Shown here piece by piece: positions 1 to 11,347 of a stretch of DNA of 64,000 nucleotides. The notes beneath the pieces are model-generated. The model had not been told where the DNA came from. It worked only from the letters and a program-made list of their open reading frames with translations, and made no database searches. This stretch comes from Sambucus nigra. Taxonomy: Eukaryota; Streptophyta; Magnoliopsida; Dipsacales; Adoxaceae. The stretch lies in contig OX422210.1 of assembly GCA_949130495.1 (NCBI GenBank), positions 636,888,585-636,952,584 on the forward strand. The letters are read 5' to 3'. How positions within the stretch are numbered: position 1 is the stretch's first letter; each line of letters opens with the position of its first letter. The position numbers and the translations under genes are program-made.

Positions 1-343
1 TAATGCCCTTTTGCGTGTGCGTCTGAATGATAAGCACTTAATGAATCAGTTGAACTGTTGGTTATCCAGCTATTAATGCTTTGTTCGAGATGCATCTCGG
101 ACCGCCTGAGTTGCTCGAACCGCCTAAGCTTCTCGGTACTCAAGAGTTCCTCGGAGAGGCATTGTTCCTCGGAGCGTGTGAGTTCCTCGGGTAAGCAGTG
201 TTCCTCGGGGAACTAGTCTTCCTCATTGTAGTCTTGTTCCTCGGAGCGCGTGGGTTCCTCGAAAGTGTTTGTTGATGCCATGTAGATAGCCACGTGTCTT
301 CATATGATTGGTCCATGTCAGCAGATTAAATTTGGTATCAACA
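1..343 (-). repeat. LTR-like fragment, left end outside window
   Basis: No coding. It carries irregular copies of a TTCCTCGG motif (about 110-280) and ends in a stretch beginning GCCACGTGTC with ATTGGTCC shortly after, closing with ATCAACA. The end of the LTR at 24497-25192 has the same order (TCCTCGG repeats, GCCACGT, TGATTGGTCC, final AACA). An RT-like frame starts immediately after, so this looks like an LTR inserted in, or abutting, the RT of the next element. Minus orientation is inferred from the similarity, because the complement would begin TGTTGAT. The target duplication cannot be tested, as the left end is missing. Confidence 0.5.
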
Positions 344-1400
344 CAGTTGAACATAGGTTTTATACGAGTGATTGAATATCCCACATGGTTAGCCAACATC
401 GTACCCGTGATAAAATTTGGAGGAAAGGTTCGGATGTGGGCTGACTACCGAGATTTGAACAAAGCCTCCCTAAAGGATGATTACTCGCTACCCAATATCA
501 ACATAGTTGTGGATAACACGGCTAGTCACGCTCTGAAGTCATTTATTGATGGTTTTTCCAGATATCATCAGGTCAAGATGCACCTGGATCATCAATAGAA
601 AACTGCATTCATCACTCATTGGGGAACATTCTGTTACACCATTATGTCATTTGGTCTAAAAAATGCAGGGGCTACCTATCAGAGGATTACCACAACCATC
701 TTTTGTGATCTGATACACAAAGAATTCGAGGTCTACGTGGATGATATACATATCAAGTCTAAGACTCGATAAGGTCATGTTCCCACTCTTCGGAAGTTCT
801 TCAAGCAACTGCAACAATACCAGATGCGACTTAACCCACAGAAATGTGTTTTTAGAGTTACCAAAGGAAAGATATTGGTATTTATTATTAGTGAAAATGG
901 AATTGAAGCCGATCCTACCAAATTAAAAGTCGTACTCTAAATTCCACCACCCCAAACGAAGAAGGAAGTCTGGGGACTCTGTTAATCCATCTTCAAACTC
1001 CTCCGAAAGGATTTAACCAAGGTTTGGTTCGAAGCTTTCCAAGAGACCTTTGACCAAATTAATCAATATCTAACCTGACATCTGGTACTCTTGACACCAC
1101 AGCCTGGTCTTCCCCTACTCCTATATATGATCGTAATAGACACTGTGGCTAGGGATTTGTTGGCCCAATATCTTAAAGAATTTCACAAAGAGAGATCCAT
1201 GTACTACGCTAGTCATAAATTGGTTGGGTATGAAGTTAATTACACTGCCTTAGAAAAAACATGTATCGCCCTTGTTTGGGTCACCCAAAAATTACGACAC
1301 CACATGCTCATTTTTCTCATCAAACTTGTGTCTCGATTGAATCCTTTCAAATACCTGCTCGAGAAACCTGCCATGTCTAGCCAAATGTCCTGATGGTTGA
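344..1400 (+). pseudogene. Tat-1 reverse transcriptase and first RNase H, broken
   Basis: RT copies retrotransposon RNA into DNA; the first RNase H removes the RNA strand. Visible RT motifs are LNIGFIR, YPTWLANIV and RMWADYRDLNKA (about 344-480), MSFGLKNAGATYQR (640-690, with NAG where NAP is usual), and the catalytic YVDDI near 737-751. A stop follows the HLDHQ segment at 596-598, and the frame changes again after YVDD. The first RNase H is visible at 1140-1320 as YYASHKLVGYE, followed by a LEKTCIALVWVTQKLRHH segment. The RT fingers region is absent because the LTR-like piece joins here. Identification is firm; it cannot encode a working enzyme. Confidence 0.8.
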
Positions 1401-1539
1401 TGTTACTAGTCGAATTTAATATTATATATATCATGCAAAAATTCATGAAAGGAACAGCCATCTCTGACTACCTCACAGACTACCTTATGGAATAAATCGA
1501 TGTTTGGATTTCTGAGTTCCGAGATGAAAATATACTTTG

Positions 1540-1989
1540 TAGCTCCTAAGAAGACCTCAGATGGCAAATGTTTTTTACGGTGCCTCCAATAAGAAAAAAT
1601 ATGGCATTAGGATACTCTTAATCTACCCTGATGACTCTCACACTCCCATCGCCATCAAGTTAGATTTTCCCTGTACCAACAACATGACCGAATACAAGGC
1701 ATGCACGGTAGGCCTCAAAGTCGCTCTCAAAAAAGGAATTAGATGCTTAGATGTCTACGGGGATTCAGCCTTCATCATCGATCAAGTCCTTAGAAGATGG
1801 AAAGTCAAGGACGATAAGCTTTTACCCTTCCATGCCCACCTAGAAGAGTTGGCCTCCCGATTCCAAGATATCACCTCCCACTACCTGCTCCGAGCAAAGA
1901 AAAACTTAGTCAATTCCCTTGCTACCTTAGCTTCCATGATCGACATTCCCGAGGGAATAACGATGGCCCCCTTCCTTGTCCAAAAGTAA
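1540..1989 (+). pseudogene. Tat-1 additional (archaeal-type) RNase H domain
   Basis: This is the second RNase H, between the gRNH domain and integrase. The frame is open for 142 codons. FYGASN stands where FDGASN or VDGAS is expected, so the first catalytic Asp is Tyr (TAC). The downstream acidic motifs survive: TEYKAC (Glu) and VYGDSAFII (Asp). It continues to LATLASMIDIPEG before a stop at 1987. The paralogous domain at 32394-32684 keeps Asp. Domain identity is confident; lack of activity is inferred from the lost Asp and missing continuity with RT. Confidence 0.75.
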
Positions 1990-2129
1990 GTTAAACCACT
2001 CACTGCTACCACATTAATCTCATCACAAAAGAAGATCCATATATAGCTGATTGCTGGTACAATGATATTTGGCACCTCCTTAAGCACGATAGGTATTCCC
2101 AAGATTATAACAATAAAGATCGAGATACC

Positions 2130-3243
2130 CTTCATAAAATGGTTTCCCAGTATATTGTTTGCGAAAAATAATTATTCAAGAGAAACTTTGATGGAAGCCA
2201 TTTACACACATCGCATGGACTGACATTGAAGAGATGATGCAGAAAATCCACAGCTGGGAGTGCAGACCCCATATGAATGTCCATATGCTTGCCAGGAAAA
2301 TCATCCGACAGGGATACTATTGGACTACCATTGTTCATGATTGAACTGCCTATGCTCGGAGACGCCTTAAATGCTAACAGTTTTCCAATCTCAAGCACTT
2401 TCATACGCGATAATTGTACAACATGACTTCGCCCTGGCCTTTATCCACATGGGGCATTGACATCATAGGGAAAGTTACAACCAAGGCCTCCGACAGGCAT
2501 GATTATATTTTGGTTGACATTGATTACTTCACCAAATGGGTCAAAGTTGAGTCATACGCAGTACTGAATGCCAAAAAGGTGGCCACATTCATCCGAAAAA
2601 TATTATCTGTCAATATGGGGTCCCGCACGAGCTAGTGGCAGACAACGGGTTGCATTTTGAAGCAGAAGTCATGAAATTGGTCGACGAGTATGGGATCCAG
2701 AGACATAATTCTTCTCCCTATCGACCTCAAACCAACGGTGCAGTCGAAGCTACTAATAAGAACCTCAAATCAATCATCAATAAAATGCCCGAGAGTTATA
2801 GAGTTTGGGCCAATTGGATCCCCTACGCCCTCTGGGGCTACCTCACTTCAGTTCGAGCATCTACTGGGGCTACCCCTTACTCTCTGGTATACAACATGGA
2901 AACAGTCATACCCGTTGAGATAGAAATCCCTTCACTATACATCATGCTTCAAAGCAAAGTGAACGAGGAAAACTGGCATCAGAGTTGTTTTGACAAGTTG
3001 TCATCCAAAAGTGACACGATCATTCAATAAGAGAGTCAAGGACAATGGTGTCAGATAAGGGGATTCAGCCCTTAAAGAAATCGTAGAGACCGTCTGGGAC
3101 CCCAGAGGGAAATTCAAGCCCAATTGAGTGCCCCCTACATTGTGAAGAAGATCATATCCGGTGGAACCGATATGCTCACCGACCTCGATGGGGAAGAGAT
3201 GGTCATCCAGTCAACCTGGACCATCTCAAGAAATTCTACCCTT
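2130..3243 (+). pseudogene. Tat-1 integrase, broken
   Basis: Integrase inserts the DNA copy into the genome. A degenerate HHCC zinc region lies at 2200-2400, readable as RKIIRQGYYWTT and ARRRLKC with a stop. The core starts WPLSTWGIDIIGKV (first catalytic Asp), then YFTKWVKVE, then ADNGLHFE (second Asp). The third acid lies in PQTNGAVEATNK. The frame shifts once between the first and second parts near 2635. After an interrupted linker (3030-3130) the C-terminal end reads HPVNLDHLKKFYP plus stop at about 3243. All three catalytic acids are present, but the frame is not continuous. Confidence 0.8.
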
Positions 3244-3813
3244 AGTTCGAAATCTCGACGCGCTACGACTCTTATCACCCCCCTTCTATTCTAAAAAAAA
3301 GAAAAAAAAATCTTCATTTCCCACTACTCAGAACTACATGGGGCTTGATCCTCTAAAAAACCTTTTTACTATGAAACTCAAAAATTTTCAAACCCCCTAG
3401 AGGTACGTAGGCAGTTCATATGCTACACATGAGCACTACCCTCTTCTTTTTCACAAAATTCTATTGTTTTCTTATCTCCGAGAATGACGGTTCATTTTTA
3501 TTGTTTACATGAACAAAATGATTATGTATGCCTTTGCGATTGGTATAGATAATTTGAATGCAAAATCTCATCAAGAGGCACAACAATATAATTAAAATTT
3601 TCTTTATTTCATTAATGGAAAATTCTGGTACAATTATATTGGCATAGGGAGTTAAACAACTTCCCCCGCCAACCTAACCTTATTTTCCTACAAACAAAAA
3701 CAAGTCAAACTACTCCTAAATAACCTTCCTAAAAGTTATTCCTACCAGAAAATAACTAGATACATAACCAAACACCATACAAAATCTTCACAAATAAAAA
3801 CTCCTCAGGAATC

Positions 3814-3963
3814 CTACTCGCAACTGCCAGAAGAACCATCCCCACCATTTTCTACATCCTGGGGGGGTCAAAATTCTCCTACTTGGACGGAATACTGAAG
3901 ACGCTCCATAGAACGGTAAGCTCGGACCAAACTCGAAAAAATCATATGCTCCAACCATGGCCT
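3814..3963 (-). pseudogene. C-terminal remnant of the Tat antisense ORF
   Basis: Downstream of the integrase, on the opposite strand, a short frame reads VRAYRSMERLQYSVQVGEF, one stop, then VENGGDGSSGSCE and a stop at 3814-3816. Beyond it on the same strand, a putative AATAAAG signal lies near 3600. The second Tat element has a much longer minus-strand coding region in the same place, and Grande-like Tat elements are known to carry antisense genes there. Assignment rests on position and composition, so it is tentative. Confidence 0.45.
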
Positions 3964-3975
3964 AACTTCATTTAT

Positions 3976-4680
3976 CCAAATTACTAATTATTTTACCATT
4001 TGTATCTCGAGATTATATTTAATTTAGAGATATTTTTAGTGCTTTTTCAAGACAACATCTCACTCGTTTCCCGTAACCGATCAAAATAATGGAATTGAGA
4101 TTATCAACGAATTAATTGGAGCTAAATTGAACTTTTAGTTAACCCTTGACTCGGATTGATTTAATTACTCACAAAAATCGATAGGCTCAAAATCTCACTG
4201 GTTAAATAATCTCCACATTTATTCGCAAAGTCGTCAATATTCACTCCATTTTCATCTTTGGTCAGTTTCGACTTTGTGCATTTGATTTTTACAATTTGAG
4301 ACTTTAGACAAATTTTTAGTGATATTTTTGAATAATTTAAATTCCAATTTTTATTTATTTTGAAGAAAAATATTTTTGGCTTTTTCAATTTTTTTTGGAA
4401 ATTTTTGAAATTTTCTATTTTTTTGGAAGGTATTTTGAAATTTGTGAAATTTTAAAACGCACGTGTACCCCCCCCCCCCCCCCCCCACTTTGACTTTTGC
4501 AATGTCCTCGTGCAAAAAATACTAAAATCTAAACAAAAGAAGAGTGCGTAAAAAAATAGACAAATGGCAAGATGCAAACTTTGTGTATATATAACCAATA
4601 AAGTACAAGCATCTAACAAAGATCCAAAAAGAACTACATAAATAAACACCAAAACAACCATCAATAATCAAATGCGGGGG
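3976..4680. other. AT-rich stretch without recognisable gene
   Basis: Dominated by T- and A-rich runs (4000-4460), a 19-C tract, then mixed sequence. No frame matches a known family. It could be the 3' non-coding part or decayed 3' LTR of the minus-strand Athila-type element, but I could not match it to that element's 11370-12785 LTR. Confidence 0.5.
4468..4486 (+). repeat. 19-bp poly(C) tract
   Basis: Nineteen consecutive C, poly(G) on the strand of the Athila-type element. It follows ACGTGTA. It could be an extended polypurine primer region, a replication-slippage product, or a sequencing or assembly length error, which is common in homopolymers. Confidence 0.9.
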
Positions 4681-4962
4681 CTATTGTGGGGGTGGGTGGG
4701 AAGGGCCGAGAGCGTTTGGATCATAAGGGTCGTAAAAATATATCGGGAGTGTGATATTGCACCCGACTTGCAACCTATACATCTCGGCTTGTAGGTGGAC
4801 CATCACACTAGTGTCACAGTGATAATCTTGTTGGTTCGCTCGATACTCATTCAAAAACCTATTGAAACTCGCCTCTAGATTTACAATGCGGTTAATGAGA
4901 CCCTTTCCCTATGGCTCATAATAGGAGTCATCATCCTCATTGTACTCGGGCTCCTCCTCCAT
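4681..4962 (-). pseudogene. Short acidic ORF remnant downstream of Athila pol
   Basis: From ATG at 4960-4962 the frame reads MEEEPEYNEDDDSYYEP, one stop, then a segment containing LINRIVNLEASFNRFLNEYR and further to a stop at 4681-4683. It is acidic at the start and then helix-like. I do not recognise the family. The position, after integrase and before the expected 3' LTR, is where Athila elements may carry extra ORFs. Confidence 0.35.
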
Positions 4963-5321
4963 TACATTCCACCTCTTCTATCTATCCTCACTCTTACTCT
5001 TCTCAAATTAATTCCTAGTTTTATACCCAAATGGCCAATGATGAACTCCCCGTCAAGTACGATCCAATGAAAATTTTACATGATGGCGATCGCCCTTACC
5101 GCTCTCTCCAAGAGAGTATATGGTGCGAGACATTCTTCGCTCCCACACACACCGTGCATATAGAACGTGAAGTAAATTGGGTTGAGCTAACATCCCAATT
5201 TGGTTCCTTTAATTTTGTATTCATTCAGTAGGGTGAACCTGTTCGACCCTGATAGTGAAGCCAGGGTGACTCGATTCAGAATTCCGATATAACCCACTAA
5301 CTTTGCATCTAAAAAAACTAA

Positions 5322-5414
5322 GGGTTCATTTGGCAACCCAATTCCAAGCCATGGAAATGGAATTCGAAGGCCAATTCCAATTCCAAGCCTTGGAATTGGG
5401 TTGCCAAACGGACC
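5322..5414. mobile_element. 93-bp Tourist-like MITE
   Basis: The ends form an inverted repeat: left GGGTTCATTTGGCAACCC, right (complement) GGGTCCGTTTGGCAACCC, followed by AATTCCAAG on both arms. The element is flanked by TAA on both sides (5319-5321 and 5416-5418). The TIR start and 3-bp TAA duplication match the Tourist group of PIF/Harbinger MITEs. It has no coding capacity. It lies in the 3' non-pol part of the Athila-type element and so inserted later. Confidence 0.7.
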
Positions 5415-5659
5415 CTAAGTGTTGGAACTCCAAAAACTCATTTTTCCATAAAAATTCCCTTCACATTTTAGCTTGGAAAACCCCAAAAATTCACTTTGGC
5501 TTGCCATAAACTCTCCCGAAATGTGCATTTATGCTCTTATATTTTCTCGACTCGTCGCCTATGAACCTCTAACTAACCTAACCTCACGACTCACTATGAT
5601 ACACAAGAATCACCCCATACATGTCGGAGGTGCGACGACCTCTCCTTTAAAACTTAATC

Positions 5660-6770
5660 AACCCCATAAATGGCGTTCGACAACCAAATTGTGTCGGCTT
5701 CCTCAATGTACGCCTCGATATATGGCTTTAGGCGTTGTCCATTCACATTAAATGTGTATCCCCTTTTATGATTCTCTAATTCGACGGCTCCATGGGGGAA
5801 ACACCTCTCTCACAACGAATGGGCCGGTCCAACAGGAACGTAACTTGTCGAGAAACAAGTGTAAACGTAAGTTGTATAGAAGAATCTTTTTCCCTGAATG
5901 AAAATCCTTTTGATGGATAATTCACTTATGGGCGAGTCTCATTCTTTCTTTGGATATTTTGGCACTCTCATACTCGTCGTTGCGTGTTTCTTCCAACTCA
6001 TTCAATTGAAGCTTGCGAGCTTCACCAGCTTGTTCAATATTGTCATTCACCCTCTTAATTTCCCTATAGGCCTTGTGCTCTATCTCCACGAGGAGATGGA
6101 AAGGTTTGCCATACATAAAGAGAAATGGGGACAACCCAAGGGGGTTCTTATGCACAATTCGGTAAGCCCATAGCGCATCGTTTAAACAGAGAGACCAATC
6201 CTTCCGATTAGGATCAACGGTATTTTTTAGAATGTGCTTAATCTCACGATTCTCTAACTCGTCTTGCCTGTTCGTTTAGGGGTGATAAGTCGTCCCAACC
6301 TTATGAACGATGCCATACTTTCTCATAAGTTTTTCAGACGGCCTATTGTAAAAGTTTTTGTTCTTATCACTAACAATTACCTTCGGAGTGTCGAAGCGAG
6401 AAAGTATGTGTTCTTGCAAGAAACTCACCACCACTTTGTTGTCATTTGTCTTTTTAGCTATGGCCTCAACCCATTTCGATACATAATCTACCGCGATAAA
6501 GATGTATAAGAAACTAAAAGAGTGAGTAAAGGGACTCATGAAGCCAATGCCCTAACAATCAAATATCTCAATAGCAAGTTTGGGATTAAAGGACATCATG
6601 TATCGTCGAGTAATATCTCTCATTATTTGACATCTAACGTAAGATTTGCAATAAGCATTCACATCCTGAAAAATTGTGGGTCAATAGAGATTGCTTTTGG
6701 AGAATCTTAGCGGCCATCTTATTCGTCGAAAAGTGACCTCCCTAATCTTCTTTATGATAAAAATGAATAA
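5660..6770 (-). pseudogene. Athila integrase, broken
   Basis: Reading leftward: a degenerate zinc region (GGHFSTNKMAAKILQ at about 6740-6690 with later stops), the core with AVDYVSKWVEA (catalytic Asp) and KVIVSDKNKNFYN (second Asp, where DNG is usual), then MHKNPLGLSPFLFMYGKP. The C-terminal part follows: [19 protein letters not shown], and NGQRLKPYIEAYIEEA near 5690. One extra C in a CCCCC run near 5797 shifts the frame within the FPHGAVEL segment. There are several stops. The family is certain; the gene is dead. Confidence 0.8.
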
Positions 6771-6896
6771 TGCTAGGTGTCTCTTAATCCGTTAAACATC
6801 TTCGGATGATTTGGTTCGCCAATATTTGAACAATTAGGGATCGTCATAGAAGAACATGAGCGACCATGTTAGGAACTTTTTTCTATCTTGCAGTGA

Positions 6897-8404
6897 TCAA
6901 TCAGAGGGAACGACCCCCGTGAGAAGGTAATTCATTATATATTCAAACTGGGGGAGAGAGGAGGTGGCAAATAATTGCTCATCCGAAAAAAACTCGTCTG
7001 TGGGTATGGGATCACTAGGTACATCGAACGAAAGTTGGGATAAATGGACGGATACGACGTTTTTTACTCCTTTCTTGTCTTTTATGAAGAGATTGAACTC
7101 TTTTAGGAGTAGGTTCCACCTTATGAGACGCAGTTTAACATCCTTTTTGGAAAGGGTATACTTAAGAGTCGCGTGGCCAGTAAAGCATATAATTGGCAAA
7201 CCAATAAGATAAGAGCAGAATTTTTCTAGGGCAAAAACTACGACCAACAATTCTTTATCTGTGGTGGAGTAATTGAGTTATGGTCCAATTAACGTCCGGC
7301 TAACATAGTATATGACGTGAGCCTTCTTTTTTTTTGCCCAAAACAGCCCCTAAAGCATAATCACTTGCATCACAAATGAGCTCGAATGGAAGGTACCAAT
7401 TCGAAGCTTGCAGAATGGGAGCGGACACGAGCATGCTTTTCAATTTTTCAAAATCACTTTTTCATACTTCATTCCACTCAAAGGGTTCACCTTTCACAAG
7501 TAGGTTACTCAAGGGCCTAGCGATGGTGCTAAAGTCCTTGATAAACCTCCAATAAAAACTCGTGTGGCCCAAGAAAGAGCGCACATCCTTTAGTGACTTA
7601 GGAGGGGGAAGATTGGTTATAACATATACCTTTTCCCTATCAACTTCAATACCTTTGGAAGAAACTATATGGCCAAGAACTATATGACCATGAAATGACA
7701 CTTCTCCCAATTTAGTACCAAGTTCTTTTCCACACAACGGGATAGCACTTTTTCAAGATTAGCAAGGCAAAGGTAAAAAGAGGGGCCGAAGACATTAAAG
7801 TCATCCATGAAAACCTCAGGGCCCCTTTCAACCATATCGCTAAAGAGATTAAGCATGCACCTTTGAAAGGTCGCGGGAGCATTACATAATCCAAAGGGAA
7901 TCCGTTTATAGGCAAACATGCCAAAAGGACAAGGTCGTCTTCTCTTAATCAAGAAAATCTACCTCAATTTGGTTATATCCAAAATAACCACCAAGAAAGC
8001 AATAGAATGGGTGTCCCGCTACTCGCTCTAGAATTTAGTCGATAAACGGTAAGGGGAAATAATATTTTCTCATGCCGGAGGCATTGAGCTTCTGGTAGTC
8101 AGTGGTGACATTTGGGAATTACCTCACCCTTGGCATTCTCGACTACAGTCATTCCCGACTTCTTCGGGATGACTTGGATAGGACTCACCCACTTATTATC
8201 CGAGATGGGGTAAATAATGCCCGCGTCTAATAGCTTAATAATCTCCGCTCTCACGTCATCTTTCATCGTGGGGTTTAATCGCCTTTGCATCTCCCTCGAA
8301 GGCTTCGCGTCCTCCTTGAGGTGGATTTTATGGGTACAAATCAGGGGACTTAAATCTTTTAAATCCGCAATGCTCCAACCAAAAGCACTTTTGTTCTTCC
8401 TCAA
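6897..8404 (-). pseudogene. Athila reverse transcriptase and RNase H, broken
   Basis: RT begins about 8404 with SAFGWSIADLKDLSP, HKIHLKEDAKP, then LLDAGIIYPISDNKWVSPIQ and VIPKKSGMTVV. The palm follows near 7950-7750: FAYKRIPFGLCNAPATFQR and the catalytic FMDDF. Then comes HIVLGHIVSSKGIEVD and SFLGHTSFYWRFIKDFS (7660-7530). RNase H appears at 7250-7040 as VVVFALEKFCSYLIG and FTGHATLKYTLSKKD. Frames change at about 8090, 7700 and 7300, with stops between. The segment between the first RT block and the palm is corrupted. Confidence 0.85.
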
Positions 8405-8514
8405 AATCTCTAGTAATTTACCCTATTTCTCTTTACCTAGGTTCGAGGAGATAACAATGAGAAATGTCTCATCCTCTCCCAAATAAGCATATTTTACGTT
8501 TGAGGGTAGTTTCT

Positions 8515-9330
8515 TTAATTCGAGGGTGGAAAATTTTTCATCGAAAGGAACCATGCGCGACTACCTCGCGGTAATTCCTCGAATCTAGAAACCCAACTAA
8601 TATCTCTCACTTCCTCATCCGATGCGCTCTCGTCTAATATCTCTCTCAACTCTCCTACCTCCCTCTCGAAGTCGATGTACGTCTCGTCACTCTCACTACC
8701 CAAACTAAGACACGCTTCTAATGAATCCCCACCAATATATCCCTCTATGTGATCATCTACTACCTCCTTAATAAGATTCACCATGTGAAAATCGTCCTTA
8801 TCACCCACTTGCTTGGTGATGTTAAAGATATTTGTCTCAAGGGTCATGTTCCCGAATGTGAGTTGCATGTGCTCATTTCAAGTAATAATCAATGCGTTAG
8901 TCGTAGTTAAGAAAGGGGAGCCTAGGATGACGGGAACATGATTACTCGAGGGGATGGAGGGCTCTGTGTCCCGAATGACAAAATCTACTCGAAAGTATAA
9001 AGTGTCCACTTGGACTATCACGTCCTCAATAATCCCATGAGGTATCTTCACGGTACGTTCCGGGAGTTGGAGAGTGATCTTAGTGGGCTTTGAGGTCCCC
9101 AAAATCTAATTGCCTATATATGGAATAAGGGGAATATTAACACTTGCCCCTAAATATATCAAGGCTTTCTCAATGCGGTTCTCCCCAATGATGCACGAAA
9201 TGGTCAGTGCACTCGGATCTTTAAACTTTGGTGGGAGGTCATTTAATAGAATTGAGCTCTCATTTTATGCTAGGAAAAATTTATTTTTCACCTTTTGTCT
9301 ACGTTTCACCGTCAATAAACCCTTATAGCA
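8515..9330 (-). pseudogene. Athila aspartic protease and linker, active site lost
   Basis: The retroviral-type protease cleaves the Gag-Pol polyprotein. On the minus strand near 9170-9140 the active-site loop reads ALIYLGASVN where plant gypsy elements have DLGAS: the catalytic Asp is Tyr (TAT for GAT). Downstream are GTSKPTKITLQLPERTVKIP, GIIEDVIVQVD and HVPVILGSPFLTTTNALI (8878-9102), the normal flap and ILG[RS]PFL motif. The acidic linker to RT follows at 8868-8515. A stop at about 9106 separates the two halves. Confidence 0.75.
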
Positions 9331-9532
9331 TATGTGGGAATTTGCTTTATCGCCTCAAGAAAAGGTAAATTCATCTTTAATTACTTAAGTACATCTAGAA
9401 CATCTTCACGGGAGGCTCCTTTAGGAGGAGGAACCAACGTTGAGGGAAAGGTGAAGTAGTGGGGGATTTCACTATGATTTCTGGTCTAGTGGTGTCCTCG
9501 TTGTATCTCTCATTTAAAGGGTCATATTTGGC

Positions 9533-11047
9533 CTATTTCGTGACGGGAAAAAACTCCTTTTCTTTGGGTTCGTCATGTGGGGGGGGTGATAAATCAACAA
9601 ATCTCCCACTACATAGAGTGGTGAGGGGTTGACATTGCTCTTGATGATCATCGGACGTAAAGCTAACACTAGGTTGACCTTGGGTAGGTCTTTGGCCTTG
9701 GTCCAGAAACTTACCCTTCTCTTGGATACTTAAGGCAGCTTGCAATTTGGAAATATTCGCATTTAGTTCATCAAACATTCAGGCATTTTGAGCATTGGTT
9801 GCCGATTGAGATTGCATAAATTGGTGCAAAGTATCCTCGAGATTTTGTCGTGGTGGGTGACATAAGGCGCAGGAGGTGGTGCTTGCATGTGTGTAGCTTG
9901 TTGGAACTGCAGAGGCGGTTGTGGAGGAAGGAAAATATGTGAATTAGATTCAACGCAGCATGTGTTGCCCATAACTAAAACTCGAATGGTTCTTCCATGA
10001 AAGGTTATAAGAATTTTCGTGAGGGGCATTAAAATTACCCTTAAATGTTCCTACTGCTTCCAATTGCTCTTGAAGCATAACTTTGTAGGTGCGTATCATC
10101 GGACATTACTCAGTAGAATGTCCCACCTCAAAAATATCACACACCTTCTCTCTCAATGCTCGAGTGGAGCCCGTTGTTTCTCTTCCTCTTGACTTGACTA
10201 CGTTTTCTAACCTTTGTGCAAGTTGGTTGATTTGTATTTATAACTCGGCTTCTTTATCCAATTGATAGAGTCTGGGCGCAGAAGAAGCGGTGGACGTTTA
10301 TCGAGGTTGGGCATTTAGATAGGATGTATCCCACGCTTGAACAGTCTTGGCGACATACTTAAGGAGAGCCTCCGCATCATGCCCATCTAACGCTTGGAAT
10401 TTCCCCTAGCACATAGTTTCTACGATCTGTTTGGAACTTAAGTTTAGTAAGGTATGAATGAAGGAGATAAGTCTCCACTTATCAAATTCGTGATGTGGGC
10501 ACATATTATGTAACTCGTTAAACTGCTCCCAACATTTATTAAAAGGCTCATTGTCATGTTTTTAAATGTATGAATTTGAGATTTTATGGAGTTAGTTAGA
10601 TGTTGGGGAAAAAATTTCAAGAGAATTTTTTTGCATATCTCTCCATGATCCAATTGAATTGGGTGACAAAGGCCATAACCAAGTCTTAGCCTTGTCCTCC
10701 AAGGAAAACGGAAAAAGCTTGAGGCGAACGACGTCTTGAGAACAAGCATGGTCACTAAAAGTTTCACACGCCTCTTCAAACTCGCGAATGAAAAGGTATG
10801 GTTTTTTCGACTTCAGACCATGGAATGTGGGAAGAATCTGGATCATCACAGTGCAAAACTGAAATTTCCCCTCATTATACGAGAATATAATGCATCCCGG
10901 AGTGACGGTTCGCTCGGGATATAAAAGGTCTCTTATGGGGCGGTACGATAACTCACCCTCACCCGTACCAAAACTAGCATTATCCGATATCGCTCTCTCT
11001 CCAATTGATTCGAATTCCTCACCTGACGCCCTAGAAGTGTGACTCAA
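9533..11047 (-). pseudogene. Athila gag, broken
   Basis: Gag forms the particle and binds the RNA. From about 11047 it reads SIGERAISDNAS, PTFHGLKSKKPYLFIREFEE, LFPFSLEDKAKTWLW and SIGSWRDMQKNSLEIF, the core of the Retrotrans_gag domain. A second frame continues to about 10444. A degenerate zinc knuckle reads CDIFEVGHSTE then a stop and CP (about 10150-10100), with Phe for the second Cys. Then come Gln/Pro-rich segments and MFDELNANISKLQAALSIQE (9778). At least three frame breaks. Confidence 0.75.
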
Positions 11048-11347
11048 AGTATGACTTGTGATGGAGTTGGGCGGTGTAGGAGGTGGAACCCAAAATTAAG
11101 GAGAGTTGGGGGTGTGTTAACTATCGGGATCGTACTCAACTATAGTATTTTCGTGAATTTGCGTTGGAGTAGATTGAGGAGTTAGTTGATGATTTTTCAT
11201 GTAAGGACTTGAGAGATTTTTTTCTTTTTGTCTTTTAATTTTTTTGAAGTTTTTTGAATTTTTTACTTTATGATTTTTTTTGGGCTTTTTTAAGAGTTAG
11301 AGTCAAAATTTGGATTATTTCAACCTAACCTAAATGTCTACCTAATT

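Larger units (their letters stand above)
344..3975 (+). mobile_element. Tat-lineage Ty3/gypsy retrotransposon fragment (Tat-1)
   Basis: Plus-strand domain order is RT, RNase H, second RNase H, integrase, then a short antisense coding end. Two RNase H domains between RT and integrase are characteristic of the plant Tat group. After the integrase stop near 3243 comes a GAGGTACGTAGGCAG stretch (3410-3424) typical of plant gypsy 3' regions. Gag, protease, the RT N-terminus and recognisable LTRs are missing. Many stops and frame changes make it a dead copy. The right border is taken where antisense coding similarity ends. Confidence 0.75.

Noticed and set aside
3976..5030. 3' LTR of the Athila-type element
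   Set aside because: I could not match any part to the LTR at 11370-12785 by eye.
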